Shown: piece after piece, positions 1-8,336 of the stretch
How the letters are laid out: every line of letters starts with the position of its first letter
Numbering within the stretch: the stretch's first letter is position 1
Made by a program: the position numbers and the translations under genes
Source: Clostridium sp. ZS2-4
GTDB taxonomy: Bacteria > Bacillota > Clostridia > Clostridiales > Clostridiaceae
Assembly (NCBI RefSeq): GCF_026719745.1
Contig: NZ_JAPPRQ010000132.1
Coordinates: 1-57,150 of the forward strand
Direction of reading: 5' to 3'
DNA: 57,150 nt
The notes under the pieces: generated by a model
The model's database searches: none
What the model was told of the DNA's origin: nothing
The model's input: only the letters and a program-made list of their open reading frames with translations

Positions 1-497
1 CAACTTACTTTTAACATCTGAGATCAACAAGCACTTACCCAATGCAATATAATCCAAATTTAGAAATTAAAATTTAACTGTTTTTAGTATTGCATTTTTT
101 AAATTTAGTATATTATTCCAGCAGGCTCCGCCTAAAAGATTGGAAGTCGAAGAAATATTATAGATAATAATAACAGGTAATTATGTACAAATATAAGTTT
201 TATATTTGTACGAAACTTAGGTAATTAGTTTGTTTATAATACCTATTCTATATTTTAAGGAAGACATGTTACTTATATAATTTTAACAAAAACCTTCTTT
301 TAAGAGATTCTTTCTTAGAAGAAGGTTTTTGATTTGTCTTAAATATTTATATTTAAACAAAAATTGAGAAAAAATGATTATATGGGATAAAATGTAATGA
401 AATTAGCGCATATTAAACGATAGAGCGTATGAGAATATTTGTAAATTAACAAAAAACACAATAATATGTTAAATAAAAGGAAATGGGAGGAATGAAA
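1..497. other. Gene-poor left edge with a hairpin and a terminator
   Basis: No complete gene is visible here. Frame 2 is open from the window edge to a TAA at 50-52 and would end in ...TSEINKHLPNAI, so the 3' end of an upstream gene is possible but unproven. A perfect palindrome with 12-bp arms (GTACAAATATAA, 3-nt centre) lies at 185-211. A terminator-like hairpin is at 288-333. The rest is AT-rich leader DNA for the gene at 498. Confidence 0.5.
288..333. terminator. Rho-independent terminator-like hairpin
   Basis: AAAAACCTTCTT at 288-299 pairs with AAGAAGGTTTTT ending at 330. A long A/T-rich loop separates the arms, with A-runs on one side and T-runs on the other. It could work in either direction. 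The gene it serves on the left is outside or at the edge of the window. Confidence 0.6.
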
Positions 498-1376
498 ATG
501 ATTTTAAAATTAGAAAATGAAATTTTAGAGGTTTCAATAGAAAACATGGGTGCTCAGTTGACAAGCATCAAAGGGAAAAAAGATAATATAGAATATTTAT
601 GGACTGCAGATCCAAAATATTGGGGAAGACATTCTCCTATATTATTCCCTATAGTAGGTAAGGTTAAAAATAATCAATATAGAATTGAAGATAAAGTGTT
701 TAATTTAAATCAGCATGGGTTTGTAAGAAATTGTGACTTTACTTTGATTGAAGAGAAAGATGATAGGATTACATATAGATTAACAAGTAATGAAGAAACT
801 TTAGAAAGGTATCCATATAAATTTCAGCTTGATGTGGAATACATATTAATAGAAAATAGTTTAGAGATAATATATAGAGTTAGAAACATAGATGATAAGG
901 ATGTTTTCTTTTCAATAGGTGCACATCCTGGATTCAATTGTCCATTGATGGAAGGTGAAACTATGGAAGATTATTATTTAGAGTTTAGTGAAAAGGAGAC
1001 AGTAAATAGGGAATTAATAGATGCTAAAGTTGGGTTATATACTGGAGAGAGTGAAGAATTACTAAAAAATGAAAGTAAGATATCACTAAAAAAAGAATTA
1101 TTTAAAGATGATGCTTTAGTGTTTAAAAATTTAAAATCCAATAGAATATCTTTAAAGAACAATAAAAACAATAAAGTCATTACAGTAGATTTTAAAGGAT
1201 TTCCTTATCTAGGAGTATGGTCTCAATCATTTGGAGCACCTTTTGTATGCATAGAACCATGGTATGGACATGCTGATTTCATAGATTTTGATGGAGACTT
1301 TAGGGAAAAAGAAGGAATAATGAAGCTAGGAGTAGAAGAAGAATTTGAATGTAAACACTGCATCATAGTAGAATAA
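498..1376 (+). CDS. Aldose 1-epimerase (GalM/LacX-like) family protein
   Basis: This predicted cytoplasmic protein of 292 residues belongs to the galactose-mutarotase-like family. These enzymes interconvert alpha and beta anomers of hexoses or hexose phosphates. Family features visible are LFPIVGK-x-K near residues 50-60, the QHGF motif around residue 73, the GAHPGF motif near 140 and the CIEPWYG motif near residue 250. I chose the ATG at 498 because GGGAGG at 485-490 lies 7 nt before it. In-frame ATGs at 483 and 492 are too close to any ribosome site. The gene stands alone and converges on ldh. Its TAA stop lies inside the first hairpin of the repeat element at 1371-1625. The exact sugar substrate cannot be told from sequence. 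Confidence 0.85.
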   Translation: MILKLENEILEVSIENMGAQLTSIKGKKDNIEYLWTADPKYWGRHSPILFPIVGKVKNNQYRIEDKVFNLNQHGFVRNCDFTLIEEKDDRITYRLTSNEETLERYPYKFQLDVEYILIENSLEIIYRVRNIDDKDVFFSIGAHPGFNCPLMEGETMEDYYLEFSEKETVNRELIDAKVGLYTGESEELLKNESKISLKKELFKDDALVFKNLKSNRISLKNNKNNKVITVDFKGFPYLGVWSQSFGAPFVCIEPWYGHADFIDFDGDFREKEGIMKLGVEEEFECKHCIIVE

Positions 1377-1625
1377 AATTGTGAAGCAATTTTATTCTAG
1401 TAACCAGTCGCCAATCCCCAGTCACCAGACAATGACGTTTTGCTAATGCAAAACTAAAATTAAAATAAAACAAAATAGACTTAAAGTAGATATAATCTAT
1501 CTTTAAGTCTATTTTAATTTATTTTTATCTAATTGTTCTTAATTGCTTTTATCTTTTTTCTTTACGCTGGGGATTGGTGATTGGCTACTGGGGAATAAAA
1601 GAATGTTGTGTCGCAACATTCTTTT
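1371..1625 (+). repeat. Multi-hairpin interspersed element, copy A
   Basis: This non-coding block of about 255 bp recurs in inverted orientation at 44981-45235, with over 90% identity by eye. In order it contains a GAATAAAATTGT hairpin (1371-1397), a left terminal repeat starting AGTAACCAG (1399-1421), a small hairpin (1437-1454), a long central hairpin (1472-1515), a matching right terminal repeat ending GGCTACT (1567-1589) and an AAAAGAATGTTG hairpin (1597-1625). The 23-bp terminal repeats are imperfect inverted copies. No open reading frame is inside. It separates convergent genes and its outer hairpins probably serve as their terminators. It looks like a MITE or a large REP-type element, but no transposase partner is visible. 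Confidence 0.85.
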
Positions 1626-1638
1626 TAGTTGAATTTAA

Positions 1639-2589
1639 TTAAAAGCTTAATTTATTTGTATATTCTTTTATTGTGTTAGCAGATAACATCAATTGTTGTA
1701 GTTCTTCGTTATTTAAAGGAACTTCTAGAATCTTTTTAATTCCAGAGGCACCTACTATTGAAGGTGCACCAAGATAAATATCATTAATTCCATATTGACC
1801 TTCAAGAAGAGTGGATACTGTCAAAATTGAATTTTCATCTCTTAAAATAGCCTCAACTATTCTTGTAATTGCTAAACCTATTGCAAAGTAAGTTGCCCCT
1901 TTTTTCTCTATGACTTCATATGCAGCTTCTTTTACATCTTCTAATATTTTATATTTGGAAAGACCTTTGCATTTGCTGCATACCTTTGAGCAGTATGTGT
2001 TTACATTCATTCCTGCAACAGAGGTTAAACTCCATGTTGCAATTTCAGAATCCCCATGTTCACCCATTATATAGGTATGAATATTTCTGGGATCAATATC
2101 AAAATGTTCACTTAAGAGATATTTGAATCTGGAGGTATCAAGAACTGTACCTGAACCGATAACTCTTTCTTTTGGAAAACCTGATAGTTTATAAGTTATA
2201 TATGTTAATACATCTACAGGATTAGAGACTACAAGGAGTATAGAGTTTGGACTGTATTTTGTAATTTCAGGAATTATAGTTTTAAATATGTTAAAGTTTC
2301 TATTTACCAGATCCAGTCTAGTTTCTCCAGGCTTTTGAGCGGCACCAGCAGTAATTATTATTATATCTGAATTTTTTAGATCAGTATAATTACCTGGGTA
2401 TATATTTACAGGGTTCACAAAGGAAACTCCATGGGCTAAATCCAGTGCTTCTCCAACGGCTTTATCTTTATTTATATCAACAATTACAATTTCAGAAGCA
2501 AAACCGCTCATCATTAAGGCATATGCGGTTGTCGCGCCAACAAAACCCGCTCCGATTATTGATATTTTAGTTTTTTTTCTTATATTCAT
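1639..2589 (-). CDS. ldh: L-lactate dehydrogenase
   Basis: This cytoplasmic NAD-dependent enzyme interconverts pyruvate and L-lactate, a fermentative NADH-recycling step. The 316 residues match the normal family length. The Rossmann motif GAGFVG is at residues 13-18. The substrate loop AAQKPGETR has Gln85, which distinguishes lactate from malate dehydrogenases. The catalytic histidine is in GEHGDS (His178), and the DTSR motif is near 151. The start ATG at 2589 follows GGAGG with good spacing. The gene is monocistronic and ends facing the epimerase gene, with the repeat element between them. Confidence 0.96.
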   Translation of the reverse strand: MNIRKKTKISIIGAGFVGATTAYALMMSGFASEIVIVDINKDKAVGEALDLAHGVSFVNPVNIYPGNYTDLKNSDIIIITAGAAQKPGETRLDLVNRNFNIFKTIIPEITKYSPNSILLVVSNPVDVLTYITYKLSGFPKERVIGSGTVLDTSRFKYLLSEHFDIDPRNIHTYIMGEHGDSEIATWSLTSVAGMNVNTYCSKVCSKCKGLSKYKILEDVKEAAYEVIEKKGATYFAIGLAITRIVEAILRDENSILTVSTLLEGQYGINDIYLGAPSIVGASGIKKILEVPLNNEELQQLMLSANTIKEYTNKLSF

Positions 2590-2889
2590 ATGATGTCCTC
2601 CAATATGAGAAATAGTAGTATAATATTATTTTAGATATTACATATTCAATGATAATTATTATAAATATAAAGATGCAATGTTTTCTTCTTTAGTTTTTTC
2701 TTTATTATATTTTTTATACTGTTTTAATTATCATATTCTTTGTACAGCTAAGGCATAGGAGTGTGAATTTTTTAACTTTAAAAATTCATTGAAGTACTTG
2801 TTGGAATATTTTAAGTGTTGGTATACAATTTACATATAATAAGACTATAAAAGCAATAAGTGGCTAAAATATAGATATACTGAAGGAAG
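2590..2889. other. Divergent intergenic region between ldh and the AbiEii-like gene
   Basis: About 300 bp of AT-rich DNA separate divergent genes and should hold both promoters. A small hairpin (GAATTTTT with AAAAATTC) is at 2765-2787. A TATAAT hexamer is at 2835-2840, but I see no convincing -35 box for it. No RNA gene was recognised. Confidence 0.4.
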
Positions 2890-4089
2890 GTGAACATCAT
2901 AAATAAGAGAAAAAAAGGTTTCTTTATTCATGATTATTATAAATTTACAGAACAATATATCGCAAACAAGGCTAGCTATTATGGAATACCAAAAAGAGTG
3001 ATTGAAAGACAAATATGGATTTATGAACTTCATTCTCAAATTCAGAAAAGGCTAAAAGGTAGAGTTGTTTTAAAGGGAGGAGCTTCTACGCAGCTGTATC
3101 TTCCTTTAAATGTGCAAAGATGTACAGAAGATTTAGATTTATATACAGATTTAAGTCCAAAACAGCTGAGAAAAGAGATGAAGAGCATAGAAAAAGAGTT
3201 TAATTCTAATAAAATTCATATGAAAGCAAATGAATATATACCAAAGAGTGTAATTATATCTGGAAAAACCTTGCCAATTACAACTTTTCTTATTAAACTT
3301 CCTTTTATATTCAAGAAAAATAGAAAATCAAAGGAAGAAAGCCTGAAGATAGATTTTCTGCATGTAAACATAAAAAAACTTCATACTACTTCTCTAAAAA
3401 ATGGAAAAATTTTAGGATTAGATTTGAATTATACACCTATCATAGTAGATAATTATGCGACGATTACATCTAAAATTGTAACTTTCGCGGTAAATTCTAT
3501 AGGTATAGAAAAATTTAAAAAAGATAAATTATACAAAAATGCGTATGACATGTTTCATATGATAACAACATGTGGGAATAAGGAGGTTTTAATAAAAGTA
3601 GCTGAGTATATGAAAATGAGTATGAATGAAGAATTTTATATAAAGAAAATACAGCCTATAAGTATAGAAAAAGTAATGGGGGATATACTCCAAGAACTTT
3701 ATTATCTATCTATTTATGATTTGCAAGATAACTTTACAGGCTATTCAAAAAGATTTTTGGATTTTCAAACTAAATATATTCAGTATGGAATAAAGGAAAA
3801 ATTGGATTTTGACAGTTGGGGAATTATATGCGCTCATCTCTATCTATGGGTATATGCACTAAATTATTATATTCAGCACAAGGATTTGTCAAGATTGGAC
3901 TATATAATAAAAATAGAAGAAGAATATAAGTTTTATGAAAAATTATCTGATAAAGATCAGATTATTTATTTGGATAATATAATAACAAAACTTGAAAATA
4001 AAAGAAGGCAATATTTATATAAATATATAAGTAATCCACTTAGACTTATATATTTACACTATATTTATTTTAATAAAAATTATAAGTAA
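2890..4089 (+). CDS. AbiEii/AbiGii-type nucleotidyltransferase
   Basis: This protein of about 399 residues carries the DNA-polymerase-beta-like nucleotidyltransferase core of the AbiEii toxin family. It has LKGGAS at residues 61-66 and R-x-TEDLDLYT around residues 77-86, whose Asp81 and Asp83 are the expected metal ligands. Characterised relatives transfer nucleotides to RNA and act in phage defence or toxin-antitoxin systems. No AbiEi-type antitoxin gene is adjacent. The next gene, 66 bp downstream, encodes a membrane protein. The start is uncertain: GTG at 2890 overlaps the best ribosome site (AAGGAAGG, 2883-2890). A near-cognate ATA or ATC a few codons later would be better spaced, and a stop at 2881 excludes earlier starts. 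The long C-terminal half is helical and unassigned. Confidence 0.75.
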   Translation: MNIINKRKKGFFIHDYYKFTEQYIANKASYYGIPKRVIERQIWIYELHSQIQKRLKGRVVLKGGASTQLYLPLNVQRCTEDLDLYTDLSPKQLRKEMKSIEKEFNSNKIHMKANEYIPKSVIISGKTLPITTFLIKLPFIFKKNRKSKEESLKIDFLHVNIKKLHTTSLKNGKILGLDLNYTPIIVDNYATITSKIVTFAVNSIGIEKFKKDKLYKNAYDMFHMITTCGNKEVLIKVAEYMKMSMNEEFYIKKIQPISIEKVMGDILQELYYLSIYDLQDNFTGYSKRFLDFQTKYIQYGIKEKLDFDSWGIICAHLYLWVYALNYYIQHKDLSRLDYIIKIEEEYKFYEKLSDKDQIIYLDNIITKLENKRRQYLYKYISNPLRLIYLHYIYFNKNYK

Positions 4090-4155
4090 ACGAATTTAAA
4101 CGTAATACTTGAAATATAAATATACCATAGATTAATAATAACAAAAGGAGGAATT

Positions 4156-4713
4156 ATGGAAGTAGAGAATTTAATTTATGGAATTGAAGAACTAAAGGGG
4201 CTAGTAGAAAAAAGAGATATAGAAAATAAAAAAATAAAAAAATATAAAAATCCTAATGAAAAAGTTGTAAAGAGTACACTATTACTTTTAATTTTCATAT
4301 GTCCAGTAATGCTTGTGTTTCCGCATAAATATCAAGGTGTTACTGCTGTAGCCAGTTTAATTATCAATAAAGGAATAGATAGAAAAAATTTAGTCATACT
4401 TTCTAATAAGATTTTGATAGGATGGATAATAGTTGCATTGATTATACTTATATATCAATGTTTCTTAAAATCCATAATATTTAGATATAAGGTTAGAAAA
4501 TGTGAAAGTAATATATATTATCTGGAAAGTAAAATAAATAAATTATCAGAGGAATATGGTATTGCTCCTGAGTTTAGGCAAGAAAAAATATTAAAATCTT
4601 TTTTAAAAGATTTTAAAAATAAAAGGGCTAATGATTTAAGGGATTGTATAAATTATTATATGAATGAAACTTGTGTTGATAACATTGTTAATAGCATAAA
4701 AAATAGCAGGTAG
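4156..4713 (+). CDS. Membrane protein with two TM helices and a charged helical tail
   Basis: I do not recognise this 185-residue protein. A charged N-terminal helix (about residues 1-38, rich in Lys/Glu) is followed by one hydrophobic segment at about 39-60 and another at about 89-110. A Lys/Glu-rich, possibly coiled-coil C-terminus follows. The start ATG has a strong AGGAGG site. It lies 66 bp after the AbiEii-like gene on the same strand and may be co-transcribed with it, so a partner role is possible but only inferred from position. Its stop codon lies in the hairpin shared with ndk. Confidence 0.65.
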   Translation: MEVENLIYGIEELKGLVEKRDIENKKIKKYKNPNEKVVKSTLLLLIFICPVMLVFPHKYQGVTAVASLIINKGIDRKNLVILSNKILIGWIIVALIILIYQCFLKSIIFRYKVRKCESNIYYLESKINKLSEEYGIAPEFRQEKILKSFLKDFKNKRANDLRDCINYYMNETCVDNIVNSIKNSR

Positions 4714-4745
4714 ATAGCATAGAGGTTATATACCTGCTATTTAAA
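4701..4745. terminator. Bidirectional terminator between the membrane protein gene and ndk
   Basis: AAATAGCAGGTA (4701-4712) pairs with TACCTGCTATTT (4731-4742). A/T-runs flank both sides, so it can stop transcription from both converging genes. Confidence 0.8.
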
Positions 4746-4748
4746 ACA

Positions 4749-5147
4749 TTATTTAAACCAAATATTTATTTCTTTTTCAGCAGTTTCTATACTATCTGAG
4801 GCATGAACTGAATTTTCAGTTTTAGAAATACCCAAATTTCCTCTTATAGTGTTTTTTTCTGCTTTTGCGGGATCAGTATTACCGTTTAGTTTTCTTACTT
4901 TTTCAATAGCATTTTCTCCCGCCAAGATAAGGGCGCATAGAGGACTTCTTGTTATATAATTTATTAATTCCTGAAAGAATGGTTTATCTTCATGTGATTT
5001 ATAGTGAAGTCGAGCTATGTCTTCACTAGCTATTAGCATTTTTAATGCAGTTATTTTTAAGTCTTTTTTTTCATAAAAAGTAAGAATGTTACCTATGTTA
5101 TTTCTTTCAACAGCATCAGGTTTTATAAGTACAAGAGTTCTTTCCAT
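4749..5147 (-). CDS. ndk: Nucleoside diphosphate kinase
   Basis: This cytoplasmic enzyme transfers the gamma phosphate of ATP to nucleoside diphosphates and so balances NTP and dNTP pools. The 132 residues fit the family. The signature NSVHASDS contains the phosphorylated histidine (His115). The nucleotide-binding segments near the N-terminus (TLVLIKPDA) and GNTDPAKA are intact. The ATG at 5147 is preceded by GGAAGG. The gene stands alone and converges on the membrane protein gene. Confidence 0.96.
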   Translation of the reverse strand: MERTLVLIKPDAVERNNIGNILTFYEKKDLKITALKMLIASEDIARLHYKSHEDKPFFQELINYITRSPLCALILAGENAIEKVRKLNGNTDPAKAEKNTIRGNLGISKTENSVHASDSIETAEKEINIWFK

Positions 5148-5335
5148 AGATTTATTACCTTCCTTTATTATTAATACAAATATATTAAGGTTTACAATTT
5201 AATATATGGATAACTGGGGCGTGGTGAAGTGTGAAAATTCAGAAAATTATTGTGTTTAAAATTTTATTATAAAAGTAATATATTGTCAAGAAACATATTA
5301 CTAATTTCATTGATGTTTTTATTAAACTTTATGGC

Positions 5336-5379
5336 TATAAAATCTCTCTAACAAAATAATTTTATTAGAGAGATTTTAT
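5336..5379 (-). terminator. Hairpin after the 36-residue gene
   Basis: ATAAAATCTCTCTA pairs with TAGAGAGATTTTAT around an A/T-rich loop, immediately after the small minus-strand gene that stops at 5382. The T-run is short, so strength is uncertain. Confidence 0.6.
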
Positions 5380-5381
5380 AG

Positions 5382-5492
5382 TTAATCTTTTGTTTCAGGA
5401 ACTGCGTTAGGATGATTTCTTATGATTCTTTGATTAGTTTGACCTTTCTGATTTTCTTTTGGTGATGGTCGTTTCATACCTTTTTTTGCCAT
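5382..5492 (-). CDS. Small basic protein, 36 residues
   Basis: An ATG at 5492 with a GAGGGA ribosome site about 6 nt upstream opens a 36-codon frame starting MAKKGMKRPSPKE and ending NAVPETKD. The peptide is Lys/Pro/Asn-rich, has no hydrophobic segment and is followed directly by a hairpin, which supports a real transcript. I cannot name the family. Its composition would suit a small nucleic-acid-binding or spore-associated protein, but that is a guess. Confidence 0.6.
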   Translation of the reverse strand: MAKKGMKRPSPKENQKGQTNQRIIRNHPNAVPETKD

Positions 5493-5626
5493 ATATATCC
5501 CTCGCTTATAAAAGTATTCTTTAGTATTTTTTACAGTATTTTTTATTTAATACTTATGAAATTTATATAATTAATTTTTATCAAATTTTATTTATTTCAT
5601 AAGTGGTAATTCTAACACTCATTATT

Positions 5627-5944
5627 CTACAAAAATTTTTTTATAGTGCGTATTAATTCATTCTTTGGAGTGGAGCCAATTATAGTTTTCTTTAGTTTAC
5701 CTTCCTTAAATATCATTATTGTAGGTATACTTGATATTCTGAATTTTTTAGCCAAAAGAGGACTTGAATCTACATTGATTTTTATAAATTTAACTTTAGA
5801 TACTAATTCGCTAGATAATTGTTCCATGATAGGTGACAGCATTCTACAAGGACCACACCAAGGAGCCCAAAAATCTACAACAACAATAGATTCTTCAGAG
5901 TTTAATTCGCTTGTAAAGGTTGTATCTGTTACTTCTTTTACCAT
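5627..5944 (-). CDS. trxA: Thioredoxin
   Basis: This 105-residue cytoplasmic protein reduces disulfides in other proteins. The redox motif WCGPC is at residues 29-33 and the cis-proline segment SIPTI is present near residue 72, so the fold is complete. I place the start at the ATG at 5944 because GGAGGTG lies 6 nt before it. The frame is open upstream to a TTG that overlaps this ribosome site. A 17-bp palindrome ATACCC-N5-GGGTAT at 5968-5984 lies just upstream and probably is an operator. No thioredoxin reductase gene is next to it. Confidence 0.95.
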   Translation of the reverse strand: MVKEVTDTTFTSELNSEESIVVVDFWAPWCGPCRMLSPIMEQLSSELVSKVKFIKINVDSSPLLAKKFRISSIPTIMIFKEGKLKKTIIGSTPKNELIRTIKKFL

Positions 5945-6423
5945 AATAAACACCTCCAAACATTTTAATACCCTTACAGGGTATGCTGCGAAGAGGTGAT
6001 TTGTGCAAAAAAATTTTAATAAAGTGAAACAAAGAAAAGGAGCTACCTTTTGTAATGATTTCTAAATCATTTTTAGATAGCCCCTCTTTACAAAATCAAG
6101 AGTTCAAAATTATAACCTAAATTAAAAAATACTTTATTTAACCAATGTAATTTATACACTACATCTTAGAAATAAAATATTTAACTCATGTGAAATTTTT
6201 TAAAAATCAATGAGACTGTGCAAGCCAAACACCTCCAGTATCTTTAGAATCATTACAATACTTTGGGCTTATTTACACAATTTTTATTAAGATTAATAAA
6301 AATTAAAATCTTAATATTTTTAGTTAAATAATTTTGAAACCCTTTGACAATGTTTATGATGCCCAAATTGAATTTTTATATACTTATTTTTATTATCCAT
6401 AGGTATAATAAAGTTGTTAAATG
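5945..6423. other. Intergenic region upstream of trxA
   Basis: The 479 bp hold the trxA operator (5968-5984) and nested inverted repeats around 6055-6070 (ATGATTT with AAATCAT) inside a wider imperfect stem from about 6036 to 6090. On the minus strand around 6207-6275 a short frame without a start reads ...TGGVWLAQSH and may be a gene remnant. Nothing else is recognisable. Confidence 0.4.
5968..5984. promoter_or_regulatory. Putative operator ATACCC-N5-GGGTAT at trxA
   Basis: A perfect 6-bp inverted repeat with a 5-bp centre lies 24 bp before the trxA start, just ahead of the ribosome site. The same half sites and spacing occur at 51423-51439 before ferredoxin. C-tract/G-tract palindromes of this type are typical of CsoR/RcnR/CstR-family repressors, but no such regulator gene is in the window. 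Confidence 0.5.
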
Positions 6424-7854
6424 TTAACCATTTAACAGCTTTACTATTTCTGCGGATTTATCAGCTAGACCAGCTATAATAAGCCTATCTCCTTTTAAAA
6501 TTTTAGTGTCAGCTACGGGCAATATTTCAACATTCTCTCTTACTAACATAAAAACTCTAAACTTGTGTGGAAAATTAATTTCTTTTAATGATTTATTAAA
6601 CAGATCTTCGTTCATTGGAATTATTTCCATAATGCAAATTTTATTAAGTGATGAATTTTCAATAGGTTTAATGTTATCGTGTTTAAACATTGCATCAAAG
6701 CATAGAGGAAATAGGATGCAGGATATAACTGTTGTAAGTATAAAAGCTGAGTAATCTGAGCTGCTAATTATATTTAGATTATATGCCATTTGTGCACCGA
6801 CTATTAATAAACTTAGCTGAGCAGAAAGTATAAAAGCTCCAGATATAGCTTTATTAAAGCTGAACATAAAATTCATAAGTAAAGCTGATATTAGCTTTAC
6901 TGTAAATAGTACAAGTAAAAATATTGGTATATTTAAAAGAGCCTTTGGATCTTTTAATATGGAGGTTAAATCAAGAGTGACACCAACCATTATAAAGAAT
7001 ATTGGAATTAGGAATCCATATCCAAGTATATCTAATTCATATTTTAATTCTTCTTTTTGCTTATCAAGTATAAATGTAAAAATTACCCCTGCAAGGAAAG
7101 AGCCTAATATGATTTCAGTTCCAATTTTATCCGAAATAGTTACAAGTATTAGCATTAATGCAAATGCAGCACGAACGCCTATATGCAAATTTGAAAAAAA
7201 CGAAGATGAAAAATCAAATATATGTGATGTTTTTTCAATAAATTTAAATATAATAAATGCTACTATAAACAATAATATGAACAAGAAGTTTCTATATGTT
7301 AAGCCTTGTGTAATAGTGGAGGAAATAAGTGTAAGAGCTATCAAACACACAAATTCACAGATTATAGTGTATATTAGTAAGGTTTGCCCATATTCTGTAT
7401 TGAGTATTCCTCGTTCTTTTAAAAATGGAACAATAAGTCCAGGTGCAGCAGCCGTGAATAAAAAAGTTATAAATAAAATATTGTTAATAATACCTATCTT
7501 ATATAAGGTAAGTGATAGTAAATAGGAAATCAATAAGGAAACTCCAAACATTCCAAAGCACATAAGTATACGAAATAGAGCTTTCTTTTTTTCTTTTCCA
7601 AATTTAACTCTATCAATGTCAATTTCAAGTCCACTTAAAAACATAAGATAAGCAAGTCCAAGGTGTGATAAAAAACTTATCCATACGTCTTCATGCACGA
7701 GATTTAAAAAGCTTTTCCCTATTATAATCCCTATAAAAATTTCACCTACAACAAACGGAATTTTGAATTTCTTGATACTGTTTATAAAAATGGGGGTTAT
7801 AAATGCAAAAATCGCTAAGATTAACAATGAATCGTAATTTATAGTTTCTGTCAT
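6424..7854 (-). CDS. CPA2-family cation:proton antiporter with C-terminal TrkA-C-like domain
   Basis: This 476-residue integral membrane protein has about 12 hydrophobic helices typical of Na+/H+ or K+/H+ antiporters of the KefB/NapA type (residues about 5-390). A soluble C-terminal regulatory part (about 400-476) ends ILKGDRLIIAGLADKSAEI, which matches a TrkA-C/RCK_C domain that binds ligands and gates transport. It lacks a full NAD-binding TrkA-N domain. The ATG at 7854 follows GGATGTG by 6 nt. An in-frame TTG five codons earlier is less likely. It is monocistronic. The ion specificity is not readable from sequence. Confidence 0.85.
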   Translation of the reverse strand: MTETINYDSLLILAIFAFITPIFINSIKKFKIPFVVGEIFIGIIIGKSFLNLVHEDVWISFLSHLGLAYLMFLSGLEIDIDRVKFGKEKKKALFRILMCFGMFGVSLLISYLLSLTLYKIGIINNILFITFLFTAAAPGLIVPFLKERGILNTEYGQTLLIYTIICEFVCLIALTLISSTITQGLTYRNFLFILLFIVAFIIFKFIEKTSHIFDFSSSFFSNLHIGVRAAFALMLILVTISDKIGTEIILGSFLAGVIFTFILDKQKEELKYELDILGYGFLIPIFFIMVGVTLDLTSILKDPKALLNIPIFLLVLFTVKLISALLMNFMFSFNKAISGAFILSAQLSLLIVGAQMAYNLNIISSSDYSAFILTTVISCILFPLCFDAMFKHDNIKPIENSSLNKICIMEIIPMNEDLFNKSLKEINFPHKFRVFMLVRENVEILPVADTKILKGDRLIIAGLADKSAEIVKLLNG

Positions 7855-8336
7855 AAAGCACACATCCAATCTTTTAAAAAATTTTCAAAATTATATATGT
7901 TTATATAATTTTGTTTAATTATAGTTTAATAAATAAATTTTAAATTAAAATTAAATTAATGTAAACAAAAAATATAGATATATTAAAAGTATATACTCTG
8001 TTCAATAGGAATAGTTGATATATATTGAGAGGATATTTAAAAAAGAAATGAAATTTCAAATAAAATAATTGCAAAGTTAAAAAAAATTCAAAAAATCATT
8101 ATTAGGAAATAAGATACATTTTAAATTAAAAATTACAGTGGAGTTTTGCAAAAATAAAAGGATTAAAGGGGGATGGGTAAAGAGTTTTTTAACAGGTGAT
8201 ATAAAAGGTTTATATATTTGAATGAAATAATTAAAAACAAATTATGCAATTTTACACAAATTTCTATTTAATAATAACCTTCTATGTGGTAAAATATATT
8301 AAATCAACTATTTATTTTATGGGGGGCTGACTAATA
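7855..8336. other. Long AT-rich divergent intergenic region
   Basis: About 480 bp separate the antiporter gene and citrate synthase. A TAAAAT -10-like hexamer lies near 8290, 17 bp after a weak TTTAAT box, and may serve citrate synthase. I see no RNA gene, repeat or open frame of substance. Confidence 0.35.

Noticed and set aside
1-52. Open frame from the window edge ending ...HLPNAI
   Set aside because: Only 16 codons are visible. It may be the end of an upstream gene but there is no evidence beyond the open frame.
5646-5999. 117-codon frame opposite trxA
   Set aside because: It is antisense to a certain thioredoxin gene and has no own signals.
6207-6275. Minus-strand frame ending TGGVWLAQSH, with GGAGGTG inside it
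   Set aside because: It lacks a start codon for the long reading and gives only a 7-codon frame from the ribosome site. It may be a remnant but is too short to call.
6959-7525. 188-codon plus-strand frame opposite the antiporter gene
   Set aside because: It mirrors the antiporter coding sequence, lacks a ribosome site and shows no family features.
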